The notes under the pieces: model-generated
Databases searched by the model: none
Told to the model about the DNA's origin: nothing
Seen by the model: the letters and a program-made list of their open reading frames with translations, nothing else
Shown: positions 1-8,438 of the stretch, piece by piece
How the letters are laid out: every line of letters begins with the position of its first letter
Position numbering within the stretch: position 1 is the first letter of the stretch
NCBI GenBank assembly: GCA_035477595.1
Contig: DATIKM010000166.1
Location: 1-15,027, forward strand
Direction of reading: 5' to 3'
Origin: DATIKM01 sp035477595
GTDB lineage: Bacteria; Armatimonadota; Chthonomonadetes; Chthonomonadales; CAJBBX01
Length of the DNA stretch: 15,027 bases
Translations under genes and position numbers: made by a program

Positions 1-14
1 GTGGTTCGCTCGGG

Positions 15-20
15 TATAAT
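15..20 (+). promoter_or_regulatory. -10 promoter box for a probable leaderless dgt mRNA
   Basis: A perfect TATAAT lies at 15-20 and the dgt ATG starts at 27, six bases after the box. A sigma-70 type promoter starts transcription about 7 bases after the -10 box, so the first transcribed base would fall on or next to the A of the ATG. No Shine-Dalgarno sequence precedes the ATG, which agrees with a leaderless transcript. The -35 region would lie outside the window and cannot be checked. Confidence 0.6.
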
Positions 21-26
21 CGGCGC

Positions 27-1145
27 ATGACTCCGCGCGAACGCCAGGAGCAGTGCGAAGACGCCTACCTCGCCCCCTGGGCAACGCGAGCGTCCGCTTC
101 ACGCGGCCGCGCTTCCCCCGAGACTCCGGACACGGTGCGCACCGACTTCCAGCGCGACCGGGACCGCATCCTGCACTCCAAGGCCTTCCGCCGGCTGAAG
201 CACAAGACCCAGGTGTTCCTCGACCCTGAGGAGGACCACTTCCGCACGCGTCTCACCCATACGCTCGAGGTCGCGCAGATCGCCCGCACCATTGCGCGGG
301 CCCTCCGGCTCAACGAGGACCTCACGGAGGCCATCGCCCTTGCGCACGACCTGGGGCACCCGCCCTTCGGGCACGCCGGCGAGACGGCGCTCGATGAGGT
401 CTACCGCGAGGTAGCGCCGGACGGCGGCTTCCGCCACGATGAGCAGAGCCTGCGCATCGTCGAGGCGCTCGAGGTGCATGGCGACGGACCGGGGCTCAAC
501 CTGACCTGGGAGGTGCGGGACGGCATCGCGCACCACAGCAAGGGTCGCTCCGACCTCGGGGACGCCGCCGCGCCACGCGCCTCCACCCTCGAGGGGCAGG
601 TGGTGCGCATCGCTGACCGGGTTGCCTACATCAACCACGACATCGACGACGCAGTGCGCGCGGGTATCCTGAAGCCATCCGATCTTCCCGAGGAGTGCGT
701 GCGAGTCCTTGGAGCGACCCACTCCGAGCGCATCGCCGCCATGGTGATTGACATCACGCGGTCGAGCGAAGGACGCTCCGCGGTGTGCGCGAGCGAGCCC
801 ATCGCGGCTGCAATGGACCGGCTGAAGGAGTTCCTGTTCGAGCGCGTCTACTGGAGCCCCTACCGGGGCAGCGCGGAGATGGCGAAGGCCCAGCGCGTGG
901 TGCGCGACCTGTTCCGCCACTACATGGCGGAGAGCGACGGCGCCCCCGGCGCGCCGGCGTTCCCGGCTGGCCCCGTCGAGGCGCGCGCACAGGCGGTGTG
1001 CGATTACGTTGCCGGCATGACCGACCGCTACGCGCTATCGCGGTACGTGGAGCTCTTCCTGCCGCGCGGCATGGTAGCTGCCGGCAACTCGACGGCGGCG
1101 CACGAGCCCGCCAGCGTGGGGACACCGTGGGACGCCCGGACATGA
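27..1145 (+). CDS. dgt: deoxyguanosinetriphosphate triphosphohydrolase-like protein (HD domain)
   Basis: 372 residues, cytoplasmic. The family hydrolyses dNTPs, typically dGTP, to the deoxynucleoside and inorganic triphosphate, limiting dNTP pools. The N-terminus has the family signature RTDFQRDRDRILHSKAFRRL followed by KTQVF (residues 38-64). The HD metal site is visible as H78 (THTLEVAQ), H107-D108 (AHDLGHPPFGH, with H116) and D197 in ADRVAYINHDIDDA. The C-terminus has VCDYVAGMTDRYAL. Length and domain order fit the shorter, dgt-like class rather than the longer E. coli Dgt. The ATG at 27 is chosen because the family start follows at once and a TATAAT box lies just before it. The stop overlaps the ATG of a doubtful small ORF (ATGA). 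Family assignment is secure; nucleotide preference is unknown. Confidence 0.95.
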   Translation: MTPRERQEQCEDAYLAPWATRASASRGRASPETPDTVRTDFQRDRDRILHSKAFRRLKHKTQVFLDPEEDHFRTRLTHTLEVAQIARTIARALRLNEDLTEAIALAHDLGHPPFGHAGETALDEVYREVAPDGGFRHDEQSLRIVEALEVHGDGPGLNLTWEVRDGIAHHSKGRSDLGDAAAPRASTLEGQVVRIADRVAYINHDIDDAVRAGILKPSDLPEECVRVLGATHSERIAAMVIDITRSSEGRSAVCASEPIAAAMDRLKEFLFERVYWSPYRGSAEMAKAQRVVRDLFRHYMAESDGAPGAPAFPAGPVEARAQAVCDYVAGMTDRYALSRYVELFLPRGMVAAGNSTAAHEPASVGTPWDART

Positions 1146-1477
1146 GGCCCTGGGGCCCCGACGGGCGCCTGGGTCATGCTCGCGGCGGCGCCTTCAGGGA
1201 GCAAGCAGACCGCGCGCTCCGCATGGTGGAGGACCGACTGGCGCAGGGCGGCTTGCGCGCCCGGGGGCGGTGCCTGGATCAGAGCGGCATGGTGGTAGGG
1301 AGGCGTGACTGCGGGCGCCGCCTCGTCGGCGCTGAGTTGTCCGGGCCCGGGGGCGCCGTCGCGGCCCCGGCCGCGCGGCGGCGCGTGGCAGGCGGATGGC
1401 GAGTGGCGGGCGGCTGGCGCGTTCAGGCCAGTTGGTGGGCGTGCGCCGCGGCCCTCAACGGAGGCGTGGGCACGTGA
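1142..1477 (+). CDS. doubtful small ORF bridging dgt and the next gene
   Basis: This 111-codon frame fills the 328-base gap between dgt and the oxidoreductase gene. Its ATG overlaps the dgt stop (ATGA at 1142-1145) and its TGA overlaps the GTG start of the next gene (GTGA at 1474-1477), the geometry of translationally coupled operon genes. About 86 % of its third codon positions are G or C. The N-terminal half has a helix-like stretch (FREQADRALRMVEDRLAQGG). The C-terminal half is Gly/Arg/Trp-rich and holds an imperfect repeat of RVAGGW. I recognise no family. The same frame stays open far upstream inside dgt as a shadow, so long open frames here are not strong evidence. It may be plain intergenic DNA. 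Confidence 0.28.
   Translation: MRPWGPDGRLGHARGGAFREQADRALRMVEDRLAQGGLRARGRCLDQSGMVVGRRDCGRRLVGAELSGPGGAVAAPAARRRVAGGWRVAGGWRVQASWWACAAALNGGVGT
1382..1417 (+). repeat. 18-bp imperfect tandem repeat, two copies
   Basis: Two adjacent 18-base units (1382-1399 and 1400-1417) differ at three positions. In the bridging frame each encodes RVAGGW. The unit is GC-rich and could be simple slippage. Confidence 0.5.
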
Positions 1478-2106
1478 CGGACTGCATCGCGGTGCTCGGC
1501 TGCGGGCGCATGGGGACCGCCCTCGCCCGTGAGGCCGCCCGGGTAGGGCGGGCGGTCTGTCTCGGGTCGCGCGACCCGTGCAAGGCCGTGCTCGCCGCGG
1601 AGGAGGTCCGCAGCGTGAACCCGACCGCCGTCGTGCGGCGGGGCACCTACGCCGAGGCGGTCCGAGGCGGCGACCTAGTCTTCCTCGCGGTCCCCTTCCC
1701 GGAGGCCTCGGAGGCCCTGCGCACCGTCCGGGACTGGCTTCCGGGCCGGGTTGTGGTGGATGTGACGAACCCCATGGGCGCCGTTCCCTGCACCACCTCC
1801 GGCGCCGAGGCGCACGCCGCCATCATCCCCCACGGGGGCAAGATCGTCGCCGCCTGGAAAACGAACTACTGGACGCTCCTCGACCCTGCCATCCGGGAGG
1901 GTGTGGTCCACGACGTCTTCATCTGCGGCGACAGCGAGACGTCGAAGCTCCGCGTATCGTCCTTCGTGAGTGACGTGGGGTTCCGTCCGGTGGACTGCGG
2001 CGGGCTCGTGAACGCGCGGATCCTGGACGCGATGGTGGCGCTCCTGGTGGAGAACGACAGGCGCTACAGCAACCGCCACCGCTCGTCCTGGCGGTTCGTG
2101 CCGTAG
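1474..2106 (+). CDS. NAD(P)-binding oxidoreductase, F420-dependent NADP reductase-like fold
   Basis: 210 residues from GTG 1474, cytoplasmic. The N-terminus IAVLGCGRMG carries the Rossmann dinucleotide motif G9-x-G11-x-x-G14, followed by a second strand ending LGSRDP, the usual position of the NADP-phosphate contact. Other matching segments are GDLVFLAVPF, VVVDVTNPMG, KIVAAWKTNY (where F420-NADP oxidoreductases often have a KAFN motif) and ICGDSE...GFRPVDCGGLVNARILD. This fits the NADP oxidoreductase coenzyme-F420-dependent family, but many members do not use F420 and the substrate cannot be told. The GTG start is chosen over an in-frame ATG at 1396 because GGAGG lies at 1460-1464, nine bases ahead, and the Rossmann strand begins four residues in. 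The Tat amidohydrolase follows within 22 bases, suggesting an operon. Confidence 0.82.
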   Translation: MTDCIAVLGCGRMGTALAREAARVGRAVCLGSRDPCKAVLAAEEVRSVNPTAVVRRGTYAEAVRGGDLVFLAVPFPEASEALRTVRDWLPGRVVVDVTNPMGAVPCTTSGAEAHAAIIPHGGKIVAAWKTNYWTLLDPAIREGVVHDVFICGDSETSKLRVSSFVSDVGFRPVDCGGLVNARILDAMVALLVENDRRYSNRHRSSWRFVP

Positions 2107-2127
2107 GGCGTGGACTGGGGCACCGCG

Positions 2128-3570
2128 ATGGCGGAGAGCAGGCGGGGGGTGACGCGGCGCGCAGCCCTCGGCGGCGCTGCCGGAGCGGCCGCAGCGTGGA
2201 GCCTGGGGGAGAGCGGCATGGCCGAAGCGAGAGCCGGGCGGGGTCCCGCGGGCGACATCGGGGCGCTCGTCGCGCGCACGCCGTTCATCGACACCCACGA
2301 GCACATCGTGGAGGAGGAGCGGCGCACCGCCTGGAAGCCGCACCCGCTGGTCCCCTGCAACGACTGGGCGCTGCTCTTCAGCCACTACATCGACTCTGAC
2401 CTGCAGGTCGCCGGCATGGCGCCGTCGGACCTGGCGCGCCTCCTGTCGCCTGAGCTGGACACGCCAGCGAAGTGGAAGATCCTCGCGCCGTGGTGGCCGC
2501 TCGTGATGCACACGGGGTATGGCCAGGCCGTGCGCATCACGATTGAGCAGCTCTACGGCGTGCGCGATCTCGACGAGCGCTCCGTGCAGCGGCTCGCCAC
2601 TGCGTTCGAGGCCGCCATCCGGCCCGGCTACTATGTGGAAGTGCTCCGGAGGCGCGCGGGCATCGAGTCCTGCCAGGTGAACTCGCTCGAGGCCACCTTC
2701 ATGGAGACCCGCTACCCGGACCTCCTCATGCAGGACATCTCGCTGATGAGCCTCCATGGGCCCTACAACTGGAGGGGCGTCGCGGAGCAGGTGGGCGTGC
2801 GCGTCAGCGACCTGGCCGGCTACCACCGCGCTATCGACGCGTGGTTTGCGCGATACGGGCGCTACGCCGTCGCGGTGAAGAGCCAGGCCGCCTACGGTCG
2901 GCGCCTCGATTTCGACGACGTGCCTGCCGAGCGCGCGGAGGAGCCGTTCGCGCGCATACTGCGCGGCGACCCGCTCGCGCCAGCCGAGGTGAAGCTCGTC
3001 GAGGATCACCTCTTCTGGTACGGCGTGCGGCGCGCCACCGAGCACCGACTGCCGATCAAGCTGCACACCGGCTACTACGCCGGCCACAACGCGATGCCGA
3101 TGGACCGGATCGCCCTCAACCCGGCCGACGCTGTGGAACTGATGCGCCGCGCGCCGGACACGACCTTCGTGCTCATGCACATGGGCTACCCGTTCCACGA
3201 GCAGATGGCGGCCATCGCGAAGCACTGGACGAACGCCGTAATCGACATGTGCTGGGCGTGGATCATCAGCCCCACCGCCTCGGAGCGCTTCCTGCGCGAC
3301 ATGATCGTCACCGCGCCGCGCTCCAAGGTGCTGACGTTCGGCGGCGATTACATCCCGGTGGAGCCCGTGGTGGGCCACGCCGCCATAGCGCGGCGCGGCA
3401 TCGCCTCTACGCTGAACGGGCTGGTGCGCGACGGATGGCTCAAGCGCTCTGACGCGGCGGACCTGGTGGCGCCACTCCTGCGCGGCAATGCCGAGCGGGT
3501 GTTCCGCCTTGAGGAGAAGCGCCGCGAGGCCGCGCGCGTGCCCTGGCCCCACGAGCGGACACCCGCCTGA
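2128..3570 (+). CDS. Tat-exported metal-dependent amidohydrolase (TIM barrel)
   Basis: 480 residues from ATG 2128. The N-terminus SRRGVTRRAAL followed by an Ala-rich stretch to about residue 37 is a twin-arginine signal, so the folded, metal-loaded enzyme is probably exported. The mature part fits the amidohydrolase superfamily: FIDTHEH gives the metal pair H57-x-H59 on strand 1, IKLHTGYY gives H313, VLMHMGYP gives H351, and FGGDYIP gives D407, the late-strand catalytic aspartate. The C-terminus LLRGNAERVF is typical of the amidohydrolase_2 group, which includes hydrolases, decarboxylases and uronate-isomerase relatives. I cannot name a substrate. A GTG at 2110 is an alternative in-frame start that would add six residues; ATG 2128 puts the twin arginines close to the terminus and has GGGG seven bases upstream. 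It lies between the oxidoreductase gene and hisI on the same strand. Confidence 0.88.
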   Translation: MAESRRGVTRRAALGGAAGAAAAWSLGESGMAEARAGRGPAGDIGALVARTPFIDTHEHIVEEERRTAWKPHPLVPCNDWALLFSHYIDSDLQVAGMAPSDLARLLSPELDTPAKWKILAPWWPLVMHTGYGQAVRITIEQLYGVRDLDERSVQRLATAFEAAIRPGYYVEVLRRRAGIESCQVNSLEATFMETRYPDLLMQDISLMSLHGPYNWRGVAEQVGVRVSDLAGYHRAIDAWFARYGRYAVAVKSQAAYGRRLDFDDVPAERAEEPFARILRGDPLAPAEVKLVEDHLFWYGVRRATEHRLPIKLHTGYYAGHNAMPMDRIALNPADAVELMRRAPDTTFVLMHMGYPFHEQMAAIAKHWTNAVIDMCWAWIISPTASERFLRDMIVTAPRSKVLTFGGDYIPVEPVVGHAAIARRGIASTLNGLVRDGWLKRSDAADLVAPLLRGNAERVFRLEEKRREAARVPWPHERTPA

Positions 3571-3608
3571 CCGCCACGCCGGGCGCACGCCCGCGCCCAC
3601 GGAGCCCC

Positions 3609-3998
3609 GTGTTGATTGAGGACCTCAAGCTGGACCGCGACGGGCTGATTCCCGCGGTGGTGCAGGACGCCGCCACCGGCGACGTATTGATGGTGGGCTA
3701 CATGAACCCGGAGGCCCTCGACCGTACGCTCGCCACCGGGCGCGCTACCTTCTGGAGCCGCTCGCGGCAGCAGTTCTGGGTAAAGGGCGAGACCTCCGGT
3801 CACTACCAGATCGTGCGCGAAGTGCGCATCGACTGCGACCGTGACTGCCTCCTCGTGAAGGTTGAGCAGGTGGGCCCAGCCTGTCACGAGGGGTACCGGT
3901 CCTGCTTCTTCCGGCGTGTCGATCCGGCAACGGCTGTCCTCGAGGTGGTTGAGGAGCGGCTGAAGACGCCGGAGGAGATATACGGCGGGGGGAGGTAG
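3609..3998 (+). CDS. hisI: phosphoribosyl-AMP cyclohydrolase
   Basis: 129 residues, the normal size for the monofunctional enzyme. It opens the purine ring of phosphoribosyl-AMP to give ProFAR precursor, the third step of histidine synthesis, in the cytoplasm. Diagnostic segments are MVGYMNPEAL, TFWSRSRQQFWVKGETSGH (residues 47-65) and the metal site IDCDRDCLL with D75, D77 and D79 (Mg) and C76; C92 in GPACHEGYRSCF and C99 complete the zinc site. No hisE domain is fused. GTG 3609 is four bases after GGAG (3601-3604); TTG 3612 is a possible alternative with better spacing. It sits alone among non-histidine genes, 38 bases after the amidohydrolase, and is followed by a strong terminator, so it probably ends the operon. 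Confidence 0.96.
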   Translation: MLIEDLKLDRDGLIPAVVQDAATGDVLMVGYMNPEALDRTLATGRATFWSRSRQQFWVKGETSGHYQIVREVRIDCDRDCLLVKVEQVGPACHEGYRSCFFRRVDPATAVLEVVEERLKTPEEIYGGGR

Positions 3999-4028
3999 GT
4001 GCGCCGGCGGCCGCGCATCGCGCGCCTC

Positions 4029-4060
4029 GAGAAGCCCCGACGGGGGGCTTCTCTTCGTTT
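4029..4060 (+). terminator. intrinsic terminator after hisI
   Basis: A perfect 10-bp stem, GAGAAGCCCC (4029-4038) with GGGGCTTCTC (4044-4053), closes a five-base loop and is followed by TTCGTTT. It lies 31 bases after the hisI stop and before the ribosome site of the next gene, so it should separate the two transcripts. Confidence 0.88.
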
Positions 4061-4109
4061 CCTGGACCGCGCGCCGTGCCGTCGCTGCCGCGCGGGGGGA
4101 GGGTACAGG

Positions 4110-7100
4110 ATGCTGGGCATTACCAGAATCGCGCTCGTGACTCTTGCGCTCAGCGCCGCGGCGCTCGCTGCACCGCCGACGCTCGCCGCACCTCCGGCGC
4201 AAGCCCAGCGTATGCCCTACCCGGACATCATGCCCCTCAGCCAGGTGCGCGCGGGGATGAAGGGGTATGGCCTGACCGTGTTCCGCGGCACGGCGATCGA
4301 GCGGTTCGAGGTGGAGGTCGTCGACGTCGTCCGCCAGGGCAGCCTGGTGGTGCCGGGCCGCGACATGATCCTCGTCCGCCTCTCGGGTGGCCCCATCACG
4401 GCGCGGCGCGCTTACGCGGTGCGCGGCATGAGCGGCAGCCCGATCTTCATCAACGGCAAGCTGATCGGCGCCTACTCGCAGGCGGAGCCGAGCACCAAGG
4501 AGGCCCTCGGTGGCGTGACGCCTATCGAGGACATGCTGGAGGCCTGGGACCCGAGGCTCCCCACGAGGCCGTTCGCCTCGCGCCCTCCTGCGACGCGCGA
4601 GGGCGTGACGCTAGCGCTTGAGCGGCCCATCCGCGTGGGCAGCCGCGTCATCGACCGCATTGTGTATGACCTCACGCCGGACAGCCCCGTGCGGTCCAGC
4701 GGCCGCACCCTCGCGATGCGGCGCTGCGCGGGGGTGCTGGCGGTTCCCGTCGCGTCGCGGGCCGTGCGGGAACGGCTGGCCGCACTCCTTGCCCCGTACG
4801 GTGTCGAAGTTACGCGAGGCGGTGCGCCTGCTGGCCGGATACCGGGGTTCGCAGGCGCGCCGATCGTGCCCGGCGCGGCGCTCGCCATGATGCTCATCGC
4901 AGGCGACAACCCGCTGCCCGCCACCGGGACGGTCACCTATCGCAGGGGCGACCGCATTCTGGCCTTCGGCCATGCCTTCCTGAACGTGGGGCCCATCGAG
5001 GCGCCGATCGCCTCGGCCTTCATCCACGACATCTACCCGCTCCTCTCCGGCACCTACAAGATATCGAGCCCTGGCCCGGTTGTCGGCTCCTCCGTGCAGG
5101 ACCGCCAGTTCGCCATCGCGGGTGTGGTCGGCCGCAAGCCGAGCACGATCGATGTGACGGTTGACGTGAACGACGTGTCCACGGGCCGCAAGAAGATCTA
5201 CCGCTCGCAGGTCGTCTCGCACCCGAACCTTTCGGCGGCGCTCGTGAGCGTCGCGGTGGGCTCCGCCATCGCCGACATCCGCAGCACGCCCGGCGCGGCC
5301 ATGGCGCGCGTGCAGACGAGCGTGGACCTCGAGGAGCTGGGCACGGTGGAGCGCGAGAACGTGGTGTTCGACATGCGCGCCATCGACGCGGCGGCCCTGG
5401 GCGACCTGGATGATATCGCGTCCGCCGCCTCGGCGAACCCGTTCTACCCGGTGGCCATACGCAGTGTGAGCGTGAAGGTCGAGATCGAGGGGGCGCGCCG
5501 GACTGCGGCGATCGACCGCGTCTTCGTTCGCGAGGGCCGCTTCGAGCCGGGACAGACGGTGGACGTCGGTGTGGTCCTGCGCCCCTACCGGAACCCGCCC
5601 GTCACCCGCACCCTCCGGCTCACCATCCCGCGCACCGCGCCGGCGGGACGCATGAGCCTTGTGGTGCGCGGTGGCGCTGTAGCCCCACCGCTCACCATCG
5701 GCGGGCTGGTGATCCGCCCGACCCCGGTGGCTCCGCCGGAACGGGCCCCACCCACCTCCCTCCGCCAGATCGTGGACCGCCTGCTGGAGCGTGAGAGAGG
5801 CAACGAGATCGCGGCGCGCCTCATTCTGCCCACCACGGCGGTGAACGTGGACGGGAAGCGCCTCTCCGGCTTGCCGCCGTCACTCGACGCAGCGATGCGC
5901 TCCGCGCGCTCCTCGTCGGTGCGTCTGGACCGCGAGGACGTGCGAGTGGTGGAGGCGACGGAGTGGGTCGTCTCCGGGCAGCAGGCGCTGACCATACAGG
6001 TGGAGCGGCGCGACGGGCAGGAGGCGCCGGCGCAGCCCACGCCGCAGCCGCCGCCTGTTGGCGGCCCGGCTGTGCCGCCGGGTGCGGCGTTTCACGTACC
6101 ATTCGATGACGACCTGAGCGCGGCGACAGCGCTCGGAGCGCTGGAGGACGGGGTGCTGGCCGCGCTGCAGGCGCGCTCCGCATCCCGCGAGGCGGCCCCC
6201 GTCGCGCCGCCTCGCTCCGGCCAGGCCGGTCCACCGCGCGTGGCGGGCCAGGCCGCCCCCGTTGCGGCGGCCCCCGTCGTACCGGCGCCGGCGACCCAGA
6301 CCCCCGTTAGCCGGCTCGCCCGCGTCTGGAAGCAGACCTCGCGCGCGGACTTCGAGAAGGGCGATCTGCAGGGGGTGAGCGTGACCTCGAAGGGCGACCT
6401 CCGCCTAACCCGCACGCTCCGCAACCTGCACGCGGGGGCCGACAGCTTCGCATGGAGCATGGCGCGCGCGGCCGACGGCGCCATCGTCGTGGGCACGGGC
6501 GGCGACGCGCGCGTGTGGCGCCTGGAGGCCAGCGGCCTCCGGGAGCTCGCGCGCCTGCCCGAGGTGGCGGTCCATGCGGTGCTCGGGTTGCCGGACGGGG
6601 CGGTGCTCGCGGCCACGGCGCCGAACGGGCGCACGTACCGGATCGCGCCAGACGGCAAGGCCGAGGTGATGCACGACGCGGCCGAGCCCTACGCCCTCGC
6701 GCTGGCGCTGGACGCGTCGGGGACGGTCGTGCTGGGGGCCGGTGGCGGACAGGGCGTGGTCTATCGCGCCGGCGCCGACGGCAAGCCCGCCGTCTGGTTC
6801 CGCACGCCGGACGAACACGTGCTCGCGTTGGCGGCGGCCCCGGACGGCGGCGTGATCGCGGGAACCGCGCCCAACGGCGTGGTGTACCGCATCGCGCCCG
6901 ACGGACGCGCGAGCGTGCTCCTCGACGCGCCCGAGCAGAGCATCACCGCGGTGGCCGTGACGGCTGCGGGCGACGTCTGGGCTGCCACTGCGCCGCGCGG
7001 CGTGCTCTACCGAATCCGGCCGGGCGGCACCTCGGAGGCCGTGTACACCCGAGCGGCCGGGCCGCTCAGCGCGCTCATCCCGGCGCCGGACGGCGGCGTG

Positions 7101-8438
7101 TTCGCGGCCGGCGGAAGCGCGATCATTGCCGCGGCGCCGGACGGGACGGTGACGACGCTCGACAACCCGCAGGACATCGACGTGATCTCGCTCGCAATGG
7201 GCGCTGATGGCACTCTCTACGCCGGGGCGGGGGGAGCGGCCGACCTCTTCGCGGCGGCCCCCATCGCGAACGGCGCGTCGGGCACGCTCACGTCTGAGGT
7301 CCACGACGCGCGACTGCCGTCGCGCTGGGGAGCGGTGCGATGGAACGCGAGCGTGCCCGAGGGCGCGGCGCTCCGCATCGAGACGCGCAGCGGCGAGACC
7401 ACCGAGCCCGACGATTCGTGGAGCTCGTGGTCGCCACCGCGAAGCGCAGGCGGCGAGGGCGCGGTCGCCACGCCGCCGTCGCGCTTCCTACAGTGGCGCG
7501 CGACCCTCACGGCGAGCCCCTCGGGCGCCAGCCCGCTTCTGCGTGACATCGCGGTGGCCTACCTTCCGCGCAACCAGGCCCCGAGGGTCGCCTTCCAGTT
7601 GCCCGCTGGCGGCGAGCGCTGGGCCCGCCAGCAGACCGTGCGCTGGGACAGCAGCGACCCAGATCGCGACGCGCTGGCCTATGAGCTCCTCTACAGTGCG
7701 GACAACGGAGTCACCTGGCGCCCCGCGCCCTCCGTGACTGCCGCTCCGGCGCCTGCGCCTCCCGCGGTCACCCCGCCGGCCGCGCCCGCGGCGCAACCCG
7801 CCGCTCCCGCCCGCCGTGTGCTCACCGTGGCGCAGGTGCGGGCGGAGCTGGACCGGCATCCGAACGTGCCCTCCGAGCTGCGCGAGGCGATCCTGAGGCG
7901 TGCGGAGGAGGTGAACGCCGCCGCACCCCCTGCAGGCGCCGCCACGCCTCCGGCCGGAGTCGCCGCAGCCCCCGCGCAGCCCGCTGCGGCGACTCCGCAA
8001 CCATCCGCCACCCAGCGCGCGATCGACACAGCGCGGCTGCCGGACGGCCCGCTGCGCCTCAAGGTGGTGGCCTCGGACCGGCCCGCGAACGGCGCGGGCG
8101 CTCTGACGGCCGAGGCCATCTCGGAGTCGTTCATCGTCTGCAACGAGGACCCGGCGCTTTATGTCTTCGGCGCCGAGACCCGGGTCAACCCCGACCGCAC
8201 TGCGTCGCTTGCGGGCGCGGCGCTCCAGAAGCACGTCGCGGTCGTCGCGGTGCAGTACCGTGTGGATGGCGGCGCCTGGGTCGCGGCGACCCCTGAGGAT
8301 GGCATCTTCGACAGCCAGATAGAGGGCTACCGCATAGTCACGGAGCCGCTCGCCTCCGGGACGCGGCGCATCGAGGTCAAGGCGTTCAGCGCGGCCGGCG
8401 TCACCTCGACGGAGACCGTCGAGGTGACGGTGCCGTAG
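4110..8438 (+). CDS. exported SpoIVB-type (S55) peptidase-like protein fused to a beta-propeller
   Basis: 1442 residues from ATG 4110, which follows a GGGGGAGGG site by about seven bases; a signal peptide ends near residue 33 (LAAPPAQAQ). Residues about 37-420 resemble the S55 peptidase domain: PDIMPLSQVRAGMKGYG, the serine motif GMSGSP (106-111) followed by INGKLIGAYS, and ILAFGHAFLNVG with H288. H288 is the first histidine in the protein, so Ser precedes His, the reverse of B. subtilis SpoIVB. A beta-sandwich region (about 455-535) and a further domain to about 640 follow. A Pro/Ala-rich linker (about 640-735) leads to DFEKGDLQGVSV and seven ~39-residue repeats (about 788-1063) with PDGGVxAxTAPNGxxYRIAPDG, a likely seven-bladed propeller. 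Sandwich domains with WDSSDPDRDALAYELLYS and a second Pro/Ala-rich insert (about 1210-1320) follow, then a C-terminal VDGGAW...DGIFDS domain. Whether it cleaves peptides is not shown. It may be an outer-surface or periplasmic sensor or processing protein. Confidence 0.85.
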   Translation: MLGITRIALVTLALSAAALAAPPTLAAPPAQAQRMPYPDIMPLSQVRAGMKGYGLTVFRGTAIERFEVEVVDVVRQGSLVVPGRDMILVRLSGGPITARRAYAVRGMSGSPIFINGKLIGAYSQAEPSTKEALGGVTPIEDMLEAWDPRLPTRPFASRPPATREGVTLALERPIRVGSRVIDRIVYDLTPDSPVRSSGRTLAMRRCAGVLAVPVASRAVRERLAALLAPYGVEVTRGGAPAGRIPGFAGAPIVPGAALAMMLIAGDNPLPATGTVTYRRGDRILAFGHAFLNVGPIEAPIASAFIHDIYPLLSGTYKISSPGPVVGSSVQDRQFAIAGVVGRKPSTIDVTVDVNDVSTGRKKIYRSQVVSHPNLSAALVSVAVGSAIADIRSTPGAAMARVQTSVDLEELGTVERENVVFDMRAIDAAALGDLDDIASAASANPFYPVAIRSVSVKVEIEGARRTAAIDRVFVREGRFEPGQTVDVGVVLRPYRNPPVTRTLRLTIPRTAPAGRMSLVVRGGAVAPPLTIGGLVIRPTPVAPPERAPPTSLRQIVDRLLERERGNEIAARLILPTTAVNVDGKRLSGLPPSLDAAMRSARSSSVRLDREDVRVVEATEWVVSGQQALTIQVERRDGQEAPAQPTPQPPPVGGPAVPPGAAFHVPFDDDLSAATALGALEDGVLAALQARSASREAAPVAPPRSGQAGPPRVAGQAAPVAAAPVVPAPATQTPVSRLARVWKQTSRADFEKGDLQGVSVTSKGDLRLTRTLRNLHAGADSFAWSMARAADGAIVVGTGGDARVWRLEASGLRELARLPEVAVHAVLGLPDGAVLAATAPNGRTYRIAPDGKAEVMHDAAEPYALALALDASGTVVLGAGGGQGVVYRAGADGKPAVWFRTPDEHVLALAAAPDGGVIAGTAPNGVVYRIAPDGRASVLLDAPEQSITAVAVTAAGDVWAATAPRGVLYRIRPGGTSEAVYTRAAGPLSALIPAPDGGVFAAGGSAIIAAAPDGTVTTLDNPQDIDVISLAMGADGTLYAGAGGAADLFAAAPIANGASGTLTSEVHDARLPSRWGAVRWNASVPEGAALRIETRSGETTEPDDSWSSWSPPRSAGGEGAVATPPSRFLQWRATLTASPSGASPLLRDIAVAYLPRNQAPRVAFQLPAGGERWARQQTVRWDSSDPDRDALAYELLYSADNGVTWRPAPSVTAAPAPAPPAVTPPAAPAAQPAAPARRVLTVAQVRAELDRHPNVPSELREAILRRAEEVNAAAPPAGAATPPAGVAAAPAQPAAATPQPSATQRAIDTARLPDGPLRLKVVASDRPANGAGALTAEAISESFIVCNEDPALYVFGAETRVNPDRTASLAGAALQKHVAVVAVQYRVDGGAWVAATPEDGIFDSQIEGYRIVTEPLASGTRRIEVKAFSAAGVTSTETVEVTVP

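Noticed and set aside
1675..3600. 641-codon minus-strand frame opposite the oxidoreductase, amidohydrolase and hisI start
   Set aside because: It is antisense to genes with intact family motifs, is Arg/His/Ala-rich with no domain, and spans several genes: a GC-rich shadow.
3999..4109. Upstream start for the S55/propeller protein at 3999
   Set aside because: This part covers the hisI terminator; ATG 4110 has a strong ribosome site and starts a signal peptide.
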